Assembly: GCF_900109575.1 (NCBI RefSeq)
Contig: NZ_FOAF01000005.1
Span: forward strand, 186,001 to 250,000
Reading direction: 5' to 3'
DNA length: 64,000 bases
From: Olivibacter domesticus
GTDB taxonomy: Bacteria; Bacteroidota; Bacteroidia; Sphingobacteriales; Sphingobacteriaceae
Within the stretch, counting starts at the first letter, position 1. Each line of letters opens with the position of its first letter. A program made the position numbers and the translations under genes. Below, piece after piece: positions 46,658 to 55,367 of the stretch. The notes beneath the pieces were generated by a model. That model had not been told where the DNA came from, searched no databases, and saw nothing but the letters and a program-made list of their open reading frames with translations.

Positions 46658-46846
46658 TCAATTTGTCCTTCCGGGATAAGCGTCCAAGCCTTTCTCAATA
46701 CAGCACAGAGCTTCTTTTAAGTCGGCTTGGCTAAGTACGTAGGCCAGCGGGACCTCATTATCACCCTTTCCCGGTGTGCTATAAAATCCGGCAGCCGGGG
46801 TCATCATGACCGTTTTACGATCGTAAGAAAACTTTCTAACATAAGA
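46658..46846 (-). pseudogene. C-terminal fragment of a PLP-dependent aminotransferase
   Basis: The minus-strand frame ending at 46658 encodes RKFSYDRKTVMMTPAAGFYS, then TPGKGDNEVPLAYVLSQADL and a final EKGLDAYPGRTN. This matches the last 60 residues of class I aspartate-type aminotransferases of Bacteroidota. The remaining 330 or so residues, including the PLP-binding Lys, are absent; the frame hits a stop upstream and has no start codon. So it is the leftover 3' end of a deleted gene. The membrane AraC gene begins about 50 bases further right on the other strand. Confidence 0.8.
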
Positions 46847-46896
46847 GTAATGAAAAATCGCTAACCCTTTAACATAATTTCAAACATGTTTAATCA

Positions 46897-48099
46897 ATGA
46901 GCATTATAGGTTACACCCTTGTTATAGCTGGCATTATCTTTTGTTGGCTAATATCTATTCTTTTATGGCGGTTTAGTTATAAAGAAGGAATACAACAAAA
47001 ATTACTTTCGCTGATTTTTCTAATTATTGGTTGGTATGCTTTTACCTATTTGTTGGTGGCAAAAGGTTGGTTTATTTATTGTCCTTTTGTCTTTAGATTG
47101 GGCATGCCATTTTATTACTTAGTTCCGCCATTTGCCTTGTTTTATACTCAATTATTATTAAAAGAACGAAATACCATTTCCTCAAAAATAAATTTCGTTC
47201 ATTGCCTCCCTTTCCTAGTATCACTTGTAGACTTAGCAGTCTACTATAGTAAAAATTATGGGAACCTACGTTATATTACTGAGCAGGTGTTGCTTGATCC
47301 TGTCAACTCATATATTCTTGGAAGTGGTTTTATTCCTGCCTGGAGGCATTATTTCTTTAGACCTGTACATGGATGCTTTTATGTAATTTTAATTGCTGTC
47401 ACTTTCTATAAGGCTTTAAAATCAAAACGAATACAAAACATAGACAAACGATCACGAAGGTGGCTTTTTACGCTAGACGGCTTTTTGACACTTAATTATA
47501 CCTCCATTTTCTATACGTCTTTTATAAAACCAACAAACAGCTATCCCGTGCTTGAGACCAGTATCATTTTTGCATTTACGCTAGTTGTCTGTTTTTTCCT
47601 TATGTCGATCAAGCCTTTCTTCTCTCCTTTTTTAATTTACCAAAGTAAAGATAAGAACAATAATAAGTCGGTAGCACCTATTTACGAACAAGCCAACAAC
47701 GAAGCCCCTGACATAGTGAATGTAGTGCTCTCGGAACCAAAAAAAAAACTGCTTTCTCATGAGCGGGCTATGGAGATTGCTTCTGTCATGGACAAGGCCA
47801 TGAGCGAACAACAATTATTTAAGAAGGTTAGTAAAATTGGAAATTTGGCTGATTATTTAAATCTCTCTCCTCGGTATTTATCGTATGTATTAAATAAACA
47901 TTATGAACTCAATTTCAACGATTATCTTAATTCTTTTCGTATAAACTATGTGATCCAGTTAATAGAAAATGAGCAGCATAAACAGTTTACTTTTGAAGCC
48001 CTGGCAAGAGAAGCCGGCTTTTCTTCCCGCACAACTTTTTTCACCGCATTTAAAAAACAAATGGGTGTAAATCCTACGCAATATTTAAACGAAAAATAG
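46897..48099 (+). CDS. AraC-family regulator with N-terminal membrane domain
   Basis: A 400-residue protein. The first 250 residues hold about seven hydrophobic segments (VIAGIIFCWLISILLW at 9-24; later AFTLVVCFFLMSI). A linker follows, then an AraC DNA-binding domain (about 290-400) with two helix-turn-helix units (LADYLNLSPRYLSYVLNKHY; FEALAREAGFSSRTTFFTAF) and the end MGVNPTQYL. It is likely a one-component membrane sensor that binds DNA from the membrane. Target unknown. Confidence 0.9.
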   Translation: MSIIGYTLVIAGIIFCWLISILLWRFSYKEGIQQKLLSLIFLIIGWYAFTYLLVAKGWFIYCPFVFRLGMPFYYLVPPFALFYTQLLLKERNTISSKINFVHCLPFLVSLVDLAVYYSKNYGNLRYITEQVLLDPVNSYILGSGFIPAWRHYFFRPVHGCFYVILIAVTFYKALKSKRIQNIDKRSRRWLFTLDGFLTLNYTSIFYTSFIKPTNSYPVLETSIIFAFTLVVCFFLMSIKPFFSPFLIYQSKDKNNNKSVAPIYEQANNEAPDIVNVVLSEPKKKLLSHERAMEIASVMDKAMSEQQLFKKVSKIGNLADYLNLSPRYLSYVLNKHYELNFNDYLNSFRINYVIQLIENEQHKQFTFEALAREAGFSSRTTFFTAFKKQMGVNPTQYLNEK

Positions 48100-48137
48100 G
48101 TAAGTGTTATAATTTAGACAAGAATTTCGGTAATTAT

Positions 48138-48169
48138 AAAGCGAAGCAAAAAGAGCTTTGCTTCGCTTT
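48138..48169. terminator. Terminator between the AraC gene and the VWA genes
   Basis: A perfect 13-bp inverted repeat (aaagcgaagcaaa / tttgcttcgcttt) with a 6-base loop, T-run on the plus side and A-run on the other. It serves the plus-strand AraC gene and possibly the convergent VWA gene, whose stop is at 48211. Confidence 0.9.
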
Positions 48170-48210
48170 TTTATCCTTTCACTGCAAAAAACAGGATCTA
48201 AGATGATGTT

Positions 48211-49602
48211 TTATTGGATTAAAAAGGCCACCCAGGCGATTTTTTCTACATTATGTTCCCCTCCTGATAATGGTTTGGCATACGCAACCAGCTCGTTCAT
48301 CCTGATTTTAAAGCCGGTATTGGTTACCTGAGAAATACGGAGACCCGGCGTATCCGGTCCGTTAAAAGTTTGCACTTCAGGAACCACAACCACTTGCGAT
48401 CCAACTGGATACGGTTTAGGGAACGTAACCGTTATAAATGTACTGTCGTCCCCTACTTTTGTTGCAGACGGTTTATCACTAACTAGGTCTATTACTCCTA
48501 CTTGAATTTGAAATTTTCCGCAATCATGTGTTGAATTATTTCCTGACATATCTGTTGTTTGATTATTATTTGTTCCCACTTTAAGTTTAATATCGAATCC
48601 GCCTTCGTTGTTTTCATGACCGATGTCACCATATAAGAAAACAATCTCGCCATCGCTGGGAGCAATCCAGTCGAAAACACCTGTTCCGATAGGCGTTTGC
48701 GTATCGCCTATTTGAACAAACAGCCGACCAACTTGGGAATTTTCCTTGTGACCTTGAGGACCATGCCATGGATAATCAGCTCCATATTTAGCAAATCCGG
48801 AAGCAAGAATATCAATTTTGTCACCTTTTTTAACCTGAATGCCGGTTCTGACTCCTTCAGCCTGCACAGCAGGAAGATAACCTTCCCAGCGTTGAGAAAC
48901 GCAGGGATCTTTATCCTTACAACCGCAAGGATTTTCTTTCTCCTCAATACTTTCCTCTTGGGGCACTTTACTAGCGCAGATGGTCTTCTTGAGCACATCT
49001 TTAAAATTGGCCATTCCGGAAGTATGAATAAAATGCTCACCGCCCGTTTTTGAAGCCAGGCGTGTAAACTCTTCGATCATGTCCTCCTCATCCTTTTTGG
49101 TAGGATAAGGTGTATGTGGAGCGCCCAAATATGTATTTACTTTAACATTATGTTTAAGTGCCGTGGCGATAGCATTGTCATTTGCCTTAACAGCTGCAGG
49201 CGTAACCACCATCTCACCGGCGTCAAGCGATTCATCCTGTAATAGGAATATAGCGCGTTCAGCCCCCTCGCGCCAGTCATAATGTTCACTCACATCTTCT
49301 ACTGCGCGGGCGCCATCTTCGTTAGCACCGGCGCCGGGTAATGATTTCCTTACTCTGCTTTTTAACGATGCCGCATTAACACCTTTTTTGGTTAGGTAAT
49401 TTCTAATGGTCTCGTCAAATTTGGTATTTTCAAATGTTCCTTCGATTCCAAGGTAATCCACCCTTAAATCAGACGGACAGGAACTTTTAGCTTCATCAAC
49501 AGCACTAGCGATTGCCTTGCTGATTGCTTCTGCTGTACTTTTCATTGATCCGCTCGTATCAATTACGATGACAAGATCTACCTTTTTTGTATTTTCGCTC
49601 AT
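48211..49602 (-). CDS. VWA protein with LecA-like and H-type lectin domains
   Basis: A 463-residue protein with no signal peptide. A von Willebrand A domain covers about 8-215, with MIDAS start DTSGS (15-19). A Cys-containing joint (about 212-235) follows. The next domain (about 240-350; GDKIDILASGFAKYGAD, then WHGPQGH, and IGTGVFDWIAPSDGEIVFLY) resembles the calcium- and galactose-binding LecA/PA-IL lectin of Pseudomonas. The last 95 residues (FITVTFPKPYPVGSQVVVVP ... EKIAWVAFLIQ) resemble an H-type lectin domain. It should bind sugars; where is unclear. It lacks the Pro/Lys linker of its two paralogues. Confidence 0.85.
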   Translation of the reverse strand: MSENTKKVDLVIVIDTSGSMKSTAEAISKAIASAVDEAKSSCPSDLRVDYLGIEGTFENTKFDETIRNYLTKKGVNAASLKSRVRKSLPGAGANEDGARAVEDVSEHYDWREGAERAIFLLQDESLDAGEMVVTPAAVKANDNAIATALKHNVKVNTYLGAPHTPYPTKKDEEDMIEEFTRLASKTGGEHFIHTSGMANFKDVLKKTICASKVPQEESIEEKENPCGCKDKDPCVSQRWEGYLPAVQAEGVRTGIQVKKGDKIDILASGFAKYGADYPWHGPQGHKENSQVGRLFVQIGDTQTPIGTGVFDWIAPSDGEIVFLYGDIGHENNEGGFDIKLKVGTNNNQTTDMSGNNSTHDCGKFQIQVGVIDLVSDKPSATKVGDDSTFITVTFPKPYPVGSQVVVVPEVQTFNGPDTPGLRISQVTNTGFKIRMNELVAYAKPLSGGEHNVEKIAWVAFLIQ

Positions 49603-49683
49603 TTTAATTTTCCTCGGTTGTTATAGTTATTTGTCTATAGAGTCGGCTACCATGTTAATTCTTAAGCACCGACATAAGCAGCA

Positions 49684-49720
49684 TCTATTGGGCGATATCT
49701 GTAAAAACCTCTCCAATAGA
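49684..49720 (-). terminator. Inverted repeat between VWA genes
   Basis: An 8-bp inverted repeat (tctattgg at 49684-49691, ccaataga at 49713-49720) with a 21-base loop, 27 bases after the stop of the middle VWA gene. A possible weak terminator. Confidence 0.4.
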
Positions 49721-49746
49721 TTTATACCGCAATTTAAGTGATATGA

Positions 49747-51600
49747 CTAAGCGATTTTTGGATATGCCCGAGAGGAAAGATTTCCATAAGAAGCACTTCC
49801 CCAACCACCATCGTATATTTTTTCTACCTTCTCTGGTGATGAAAAATTTGACTTCGCAATGAACCGCTTTGCGCCGCCACTTCCCTTTATGCCTCCTGCC
49901 AGATAAACACCGCCGTGGCTATCGAAGGCGAGGCCAAAGTACGAACACTTTTCGCCTGCTTCACCCGCACTAGCAAATTGACAAAGGTACTTGGCTTCCC
50001 AGTCGGTGCCCTGCGTATTATCCACCCGCCATGCACGCCCGCTAGAATCCAATAGGTAGGCGCGATCATCGCCATCGAAGGCTATATCAATGATACCTGT
50101 TCCGTTACCGAAAGGTTGATGTGGATTGCCCGCCGCACCTTTTACCTGTACAGTACTATAGTTGGTTTGCGGGTGCTTAAAGGTATAGATTTTTCCACCC
50201 TCAATAGCTGAGAAGAAAAAACCTGTATCATCTTTCCTAAAAGCAAAAGCATCTTTCCCTTTTCCTCCAGATAAACCTCTCAAGTATTCAAAGTTTTGCC
50301 CTTCCTTTCGCCGATAAATCTGGTTAGCTTGCCAGCCAAAATAATGGGTACCATCAGAAGTAGTAGCATTACTCCAGCCCGCTCCGTGTTGATTATCGAT
50401 TGCTTTCCGAATCCGTTCTCCATTGCCACCGTTATGGACATAAATATCCCCATTATCTGCTTGGTTCCCTGGAAAGGCCCCGTCGTAATAAGTAATGGCG
50501 TAGATTTGATCGATTTCGCTGTAGGTCGGTGTGGCCGGAGGAGCAGGTTTTTCTCCTACTGGTTTCTCGGCTACCGGTTTTTCTGGAGTAGGCTTATTTT
50601 CAACAGGCTTGTCTGGAGCAGGCTTATTCTCCGTAGGTTTTTCAGTTGGTTTTGGATCTACAGGTTTAGGTGTTGCCGGTGTTGTTGTCTCGTTAGCAGG
50701 TTTTTTGTCCTTACACTTGCAATCCTCGTCATGCTCTTTTGCGTTCTTACATACCTCCTCAAAGTTTTTAAGAAAAGTTGTTAGTGTATTGATAGCTTTC
50801 GCGATTTCCGGTAACTGGTCGCAGAGATCAGTACAAGTTAATTTCCCTCCCGTTGGCTTATCTGTAGATGTCTCTTCCTTAGGTTTATCCGTCGGCTTGT
50901 CTTCCAAATCATCCGCTTCATCTTTTTTATCATCGATACTCACCTCCTGTGGGATTTTGCTGGCACAGATGGTATCTTTTAATACCTTTTTAAAATCCGG
51001 TAGTCCGTTAATATATATATTGTGGTCACCCCCCGTCCGCAATGCAAGACGCTTAAACTCCTTGATCATATTCTCCTCATCTTGCTTCGTGGGGTATTTC
51101 AGGCTTGCGTCCGGCGTTCCCAGATAAGTATGTACCTTCACCTCATTTTTAATAGCGGTAGCGATAGCATTATTATTTGCCTTAATACCCGCAGGCGTAA
51201 CCACCATATCACCGGCATCAAGTGATTCATCCTGCAATAAAAATATCGAACGTTCAGCGCCTTCCCTCCAATCGTAATGTTCACTCACATCTTCCACTGC
51301 ACGGGCACCATCTTCATTGGCACCGGCATTCGCTAACGATTTCCTTACTCTACTTTTTAACGATGCAGCATCAACACCTACTTTTTGAGTTAAGTAACTT
51401 CTAACGGTTTCGTCAAATTTGGTATTCTCAAAGGTTCCTTCAATTCCTAGGTAATCCACACGCAGATCAGACGGACAGTCACTTTTGGCTTGTTCCACTG
51501 CAGCACTGATGGCTGCACTTAAGGCCTGTGCTTCATCTTTCATAGATCCACTTGTATCTATCACGATGACAAGGTCTACTTTTTTCGTGTTGTCGCTCAT
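49747..51600 (-). CDS. VWA protein with Cys-rich region, Pro/Lys linker and propeller-like C-terminus
   Basis: A 617-residue protein with no signal peptide. VWA domain about 8-215 (DTSGS at 15-19), nearly the same as in the downstream gene. A short acidic Lys/Pro linker (222-252) leads to a helical segment with five Cys (KLTCTDLCDQLPEIAKAINT; later EEVCKNAKEHDEDCKCKDKK). A 55-residue linker of repeated KPxxxKP units (301-357) follows. Residues 360-617 have repeated beta-propeller-like strands (QIYAITYYDG, GKIYTFKHPQ, RAYLLDSSGRAWRVDNTQG, GVYLAGG). Ligand unknown. Confidence 0.85.
   Translation of the reverse strand: MSDNTKKVDLVIVIDTSGSMKDEAQALSAAISAAVEQAKSDCPSDLRVDYLGIEGTFENTKFDETVRSYLTQKVGVDAASLKSRVRKSLANAGANEDGARAVEDVSEHYDWREGAERSIFLLQDESLDAGDMVVTPAGIKANNNAIATAIKNEVKVHTYLGTPDASLKYPTKQDEENMIKEFKRLALRTGGDHNIYINGLPDFKKVLKDTICASKIPQEVSIDDKKDEADDLEDKPTDKPKEETSTDKPTGGKLTCTDLCDQLPEIAKAINTLTTFLKNFEEVCKNAKEHDEDCKCKDKKPANETTTPATPKPVDPKPTEKPTENKPAPDKPVENKPTPEKPVAEKPVGEKPAPPATPTYSEIDQIYAITYYDGAFPGNQADNGDIYVHNGGNGERIRKAIDNQHGAGWSNATTSDGTHYFGWQANQIYRRKEGQNFEYLRGLSGGKGKDAFAFRKDDTGFFFSAIEGGKIYTFKHPQTNYSTVQVKGAAGNPHQPFGNGTGIIDIAFDGDDRAYLLDSSGRAWRVDNTQGTDWEAKYLCQFASAGEAGEKCSYFGLAFDSHGGVYLAGGIKGSGGAKRFIAKSNFSSPEKVEKIYDGGWGSASYGNLSSRAYPKIA
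50530..50700 (-). repeat. Low-complexity Pro/Lys/Thr/Glu linker coding repeat
   Basis: Encodes about 57 residues built from KPTE, KPVE, KPAP-like units of roughly five residues. The third VWA gene has a similar but longer and differently arranged block (codons about 311-372, 52594-52779). Such blocks often change length by slippage. Confidence 0.7.
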
Positions 51601-51736
51601 TTTTTTGTTCTTTTTACGTTAAAAATTATTGATTGTTTTATTATTAGATGATCATTCCCCTCTATAAGTCTCCTAGGCAAGCGTTCATTTACCAAAATAA
51701 AGATGGGAATTCATAATATTAAGAACTTTGGATTCA

Positions 51737-51777
51737 GATTCCGCCAGCCAGGTAGTATTAACTTGACTAGCGGAATC
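51737..51777 (-). terminator. Long stem-loop after the third VWA gene
   Basis: Perfect 8-bp outer arms (gattccgc at 51737-51744; gcggaatc at 51770-51777), extended inward with a few mismatches. It starts 16 bases past the stop at 51793. T-containing but not T-run sequence follows. Each VWA gene thus seems to have its own 3' structure. Confidence 0.6.
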
Positions 51778-51792
51778 ATCTCCTTATTTAAC

Positions 51793-53709
51793 TTACAGCG
51801 CAAATTTTGGATAAGCGCGGGAAGCCAGGTTACCATAAGAAGCGCTACCCCAAGGTCCCTGATAAATCCGTTCTAATTTATCCGGCGAAGCAAAACTTGA
51901 TTTTACGATAAAACGCATTGCCCAACCATTGTGCAGATTCCCACCCGAAAGATACACGCCGCCATGACTGTCAAAAGCCAAGCCGTAGTAATCACATCTT
52001 TCACCTGCCTGGCCGGAAAATGAAGGTGAAAATTTACAGAGATGCTTAGCTACAAGGTCCGTGCCTTTCGTATTATCCACACGCCAGATATGTCCAGATA
52101 CTGACATTAAATAGAGACGATCATCTCCATCAAAGTTGATATCAGAGATCATGTTCTCAAATTGGGTAGTAAAAGGCTGCAGAGGGTCGCCTGCCGTACC
52201 CCTCACCTGTACGGTATTATAAGTGGTTTGAGGATGTTGAAAGGTATAGATTTTTCCCCCTTCATATGCACTATAGAAAAAGCCTACATCATCTTTCCTA
52301 AAAGCAAAGCCATCTTTTCCTCTTCCTCCTGATAAGCCTCTTAGGTATTCAAGACGTTGGCCCTCCTTACCTCTATAAATCTGATTTGGGTTCCAGGCTA
52401 AGTAGTGGGTTTGATCCGAAGTAAGCCCATTACTTTGACCACTTCCAACAGAACTTTCGATCGCTTTTCTTAGAAGTTCTCCAGATCCACCACGGTGCGC
52501 ATAAATATCACCATTGTCATTAGGTTGATTATTTATCTTCATTACACCGTTATCCAAAACAATTGCGAAAATCTCATCAACTTCTGTGTAAACCGGAGCT
52601 GTCGGTGTCGCGGGTTTTTCTGGTGTTACCGCCGGCTTTTCTGCCACAGGCTTTTGTGGTGTAGTTTCCGTCGTTGCTGGCTTCTCTGCGACCGGTTTCT
52701 CCTCCACGGGTTTTTCTACTGGTTTCGAATCTTCAGGTTTAGGCGTTACGGGTGTTGTCGTCTCGTTAGCCGGTTTTTTATCCTTACACTTGCAATCTTC
52801 ATCATGCTCTTTTGCGTTCTTACATACCTCTTCAAAGTTTTTAAGAAAGGTTGTTAGTGTATCGACAGCCTTTGCAATTTCCGGTAACTGATCACAGAGA
52901 TCCGTGCAGGTTAATTTTCCTACTGTTGGCTTATCTGTGGGCGTCTCTTCCTTAGGCTTATCCGTTGGTTTTTCTTCTGTTGGTTTATCAGTCGGTTTGT
53001 CTGCCGGCACCTCTTTGTCCAAGTTATCGGCTTCATCCTTTTTATCTTCGATACTTTCTTCCTGTGGAATTTTACTGGCGCATATGGTATCTTTTAGCAC
53101 CTTCTTAAAATCTGGCAATCCGTTAACGTATATATTATGGTCACCCCCAGTCCGCAATGCGAGGCGCTTAAATTCCTTGATCATATCCTCCTCAGCTTCC
53201 TTTGAAGGATATTGCAAACTTGCATCCGGAGTGCCTAGATACGTATGTACCTTCACTTCATTTTTTAAAGCAGCTTCAATCGCCTTATCATTCGCTTCGA
53301 TAGCTGACGGTGTCACGATCATGTCGCCCCCATCGAGCGACTCGTCCTGAAGCAAAAAAATGGCTCGTTCAGCACCTTCCCGCCATTTATTATGTTCACT
53401 GAGATCTTCCACCACGCGTGCACCATCCTCTTGAGCACCAGAACCTGGCAACGATTTTCTTAACCGACTTTTAAAGGCCTTCGGATCAGCTCCTGCTTTC
53501 GTTAAATGGCCTCTCACCGTTTCAACGAATTTGGTACCCGGGAAAGTACCTTCAATCCCTAGGTAAGTCACCCGTAAATCAGATGGGCAAGCTTTTTTAG
53601 CTTCACTTACGGCAGCCTCAATAGCAGCACTGATTGCCTGCGCTTCATCCTTCATGGAATTGCTCGTATCTATTGCGATGACGAGATCTACTTTTTTTGT
53701 TTCGCTCAT
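51793..53709 (-). CDS. VWA protein with Cys-rich region, Pro/Lys linkers and propeller-like C-terminus (paralogue)
   Basis: A 638-residue paralogue of the gene at 49747-51600 with the same layout: no signal peptide; VWA domain (MIDAS DTSNS at 14-18, with Asn where the others have Gly); Lys/Pro linker (222-263); the five-Cys segment at 265-312, almost identical to its neighbour; a longer linker (313-372); and propeller-like repeats (375-638). The Cys segment and its codons are far better conserved between the two than the propeller part, which suggests recent duplication or gene conversion. Confidence 0.85.
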   Translation of the reverse strand: MSETKKVDLVIAIDTSNSMKDEAQAISAAIEAAVSEAKKACPSDLRVTYLGIEGTFPGTKFVETVRGHLTKAGADPKAFKSRLRKSLPGSGAQEDGARVVEDLSEHNKWREGAERAIFLLQDESLDGGDMIVTPSAIEANDKAIEAALKNEVKVHTYLGTPDASLQYPSKEAEEDMIKEFKRLALRTGGDHNIYVNGLPDFKKVLKDTICASKIPQEESIEDKKDEADNLDKEVPADKPTDKPTEEKPTDKPKEETPTDKPTVGKLTCTDLCDQLPEIAKAVDTLTTFLKNFEEVCKNAKEHDEDCKCKDKKPANETTTPVTPKPEDSKPVEKPVEEKPVAEKPATTETTPQKPVAEKPAVTPEKPATPTAPVYTEVDEIFAIVLDNGVMKINNQPNDNGDIYAHRGGSGELLRKAIESSVGSGQSNGLTSDQTHYLAWNPNQIYRGKEGQRLEYLRGLSGGRGKDGFAFRKDDVGFFYSAYEGGKIYTFQHPQTTYNTVQVRGTAGDPLQPFTTQFENMISDINFDGDDRLYLMSVSGHIWRVDNTKGTDLVAKHLCKFSPSFSGQAGERCDYYGLAFDSHGGVYLSGGNLHNGWAMRFIVKSSFASPDKLERIYQGPWGSASYGNLASRAYPKFAL

Positions 53710-54269
53710 TTTTTTGTTCCTCCGATGTTATAAGTCATGAATTGTTGTTATGATATATTAATTGAATTACATTCATATTCTTAGAAGCAGCTGTTAATAG
53801 AGGCAAGTTTATCCGCCCCCATCATGGGGCAACCTTTCTCAATCTGTTTCAAAATCGCCTTATTGGATTTATTTCAAGAAAACCTACACTTTTCTATGTA
53901 CGAATTAAAAATTTCACATTATACATATGAAATTAACATTAAATTAACTTTGGTGTTTTTTTATTGGTAATGCAAACGTAGGCAATTTCTTAAAAAGCAA
54001 AAACATATTTACACATACACTTCTCACATTTACACATAATTACACACTCATTACACAAAACAGAAGTTGGAGCTAAAAAGGCTAGAAAACGTAGATTTTT
54101 GTATTTTCTTTCAGCTGATCTCTTGTCGTAATTTGCCATTAATTAGGATTGAATAGCTTTCAGAACATAAAAAAGATCGAAAATCAATGATTAGAGATAT
54201 TCGGTTTTCAGAAAACCGAACATCATATAGTGGGGAACTATCTTGTTCAGGTTCGGGGATTTTCTATTA
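53710..54269. other. AT-rich intergenic region upstream of the VWA genes
   Basis: 560 bases. Contains the phased TTACACA boxes listed next and otherwise AT-rich sequence with homopolymer runs. No gene recognised. Likely regulatory DNA for the first VWA gene of the run. Confidence 0.45.
54009..54057. promoter_or_regulatory. Four helically phased TTACACA boxes
   Basis: TTACACA occurs at 54009, 54030, 54040 and 54051. The spacings are 21, 10 and 11 bases, so all four face the same side of the helix. They lie 300-350 bases upstream of the first VWA gene. This is the pattern of a multi-site regulator-binding array; the regulator is unknown. Confidence 0.5.
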
Positions 54270-54401
54270 TCAATCGGTTGGTCTTCTTCTGCTATAGTCG
54301 ATATGGCTTGAAGCAACAATGCCTGCCATTGCTAGATAAACGGCTGTTGTAAACAACATCAACAAGATAAAGAACAGATAGTTAATAAGAAAGCTTTTCA
54401 C
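54270..54401 (-). CDS. Possible 43-residue membrane peptide overlapping the NmrA gene end
   Basis: From a GTG at 54401, 43 codons encode a short basic start, one hydrophobic helix (LINYLFFILLMLFTTAVYLA) and a polar, Arg-rich end (HIDYSRRRPTD). It overlaps the last 20 bases of the NmrA-like gene in another frame, as in coupled genes. The segment YLAMAGIVAS resembles YLATAGVVAS read in the same direction near 59.8 kb. No ATG and no family, so it may be chance. Confidence 0.3.
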   Translation of the reverse strand: MKSFLINYLFFILLMLFTTAVYLAMAGIVASSHIDYSRRRPTD

Positions 54402-55329
54402 CTTGCCAACCAGTAGTCTGTAGAAACTGTTCCCAAGTAAGGCTATTAGGATTTATTTGGCGGCTCCACTCCAGATCGCGATCTTTCCTAAAATAGCCAT
54501 ATTCAGCAGCGTACTCCGCCATTCCCAAAATTTCACGAACCAACATCTCATTTGAATGAAATTCCGGAAAATGATGAAGCAAATTCTCTTGCGTAAATGC
54601 CGAACTGTATACAGCCTTCTTCCCCGTAACTCGGATGAACGTATCGACCATCTCCTGAGGTGATATCATATCGCCGATTACAGGCAAGGATCTCCCAGCA
54701 TATTTACCTGGATTCGAAAAAATCTCCAAAACAGCCGGGCCTGTGGCAGTAAGTGGGTCAACAAAAGGAGCGCGAAAGTCTTTAGGCAAATAAATCGGAA
54801 ATACAAGTGTATCGCCATTCATGGCAGGTGGATAAAATTCCATCAGATTAGTATAAAAGAAAGCCATGTAGATAAACGAACTGGTGACTGGTAGTGTACG
54901 GATATGGTGTTCAATTTTGGCCTTGTCTGTAAAATGTGGAGCAAACTTTTTCCCTTTCGTAATTTTATCTACATTTTCCAAGCTACTGAAGACAATATGC
55001 CCTACCCCCGCTTCCACCGCAGCGTCCGCCAACTCTTTACCCAAGGCCACCTCATGCATTTCTGGTGGAACAATGCTTGGCGTCATCAGGAAAACACCTT
55101 CTGCCCCACGAAATGCTTCCACAAAGTCTTTTTTATGTCCCAAATCAAGTGCTAATCTTACAAGTTCAACCCCTTGTTCTGCCAAATCAAGTGCCTCAGG
55201 GGAGTCAACGCGACGGGTGATGCCGCGTACGCGATAACGTCCGCTACGTAATAATGTGTGAGCAGCACTGCGGCCTTGCTTACCCAAAATGCCGACGATC
55301 GTAATGAGTGGTTTATCTTTTTGTATCAT
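54382..55329 (-). CDS. NmrA-like NAD(P)-binding protein
   Basis: A 315-residue atypical SDR. The nucleotide-binding start is ITIVGILGKQGRSAAHTLLR; then YRVRGITRR, GVFLMTPSIVPPEMHEV and IVFSSLENVDKITKGKKFAP. NmrA-like proteins bind NAD(P) and act either as redox sensors or as reductases. The gene is divergent from an HxlR regulator with a shared palindromic operator, a common pairing for oxidant- or aldehyde-responsive genes. Substrate not readable. Confidence 0.88.
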   Translation of the reverse strand: MIQKDKPLITIVGILGKQGRSAAHTLLRSGRYRVRGITRRVDSPEALDLAEQGVELVRLALDLGHKKDFVEAFRGAEGVFLMTPSIVPPEMHEVALGKELADAAVEAGVGHIVFSSLENVDKITKGKKFAPHFTDKAKIEHHIRTLPVTSSFIYMAFFYTNLMEFYPPAMNGDTLVFPIYLPKDFRAPFVDPLTATGPAVLEIFSNPGKYAGRSLPVIGDMISPQEMVDTFIRVTGKKAVYSSAFTQENLLHHFPEFHSNEMLVREILGMAEYAAEYGYFRKDRDLEWSRQINPNSLTWEQFLQTTGWQGEKLSY

Positions 55330-55348
55330 TGCTTTTAAAATAATTTAT

Positions 55349-55367
55349 AACTATAATAATTATAGTT
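55349..55367. promoter_or_regulatory. Palindromic operator between the NmrA-like gene and hxlR
   Basis: Perfect 9-bp arms around one central base: aactataat-a-attatagtt. It lies in the 104-base divergent gap, next to the NmrA-like start and touching the -33 element of the HxlR promoter. HxlR dimers bind such A/T-rich palindromes, so autoregulation plus control of the NmrA-like gene is likely. Confidence 0.65.

Noticed and set aside
50531-51127. Long plus-strand frames rich in Ser, Gly and Phe opposite the VWA genes
   Set aside because: They are antisense shadows of the Pro/Lys linker and VWA coding sequence; their odd composition follows from the repeat on the other strand.
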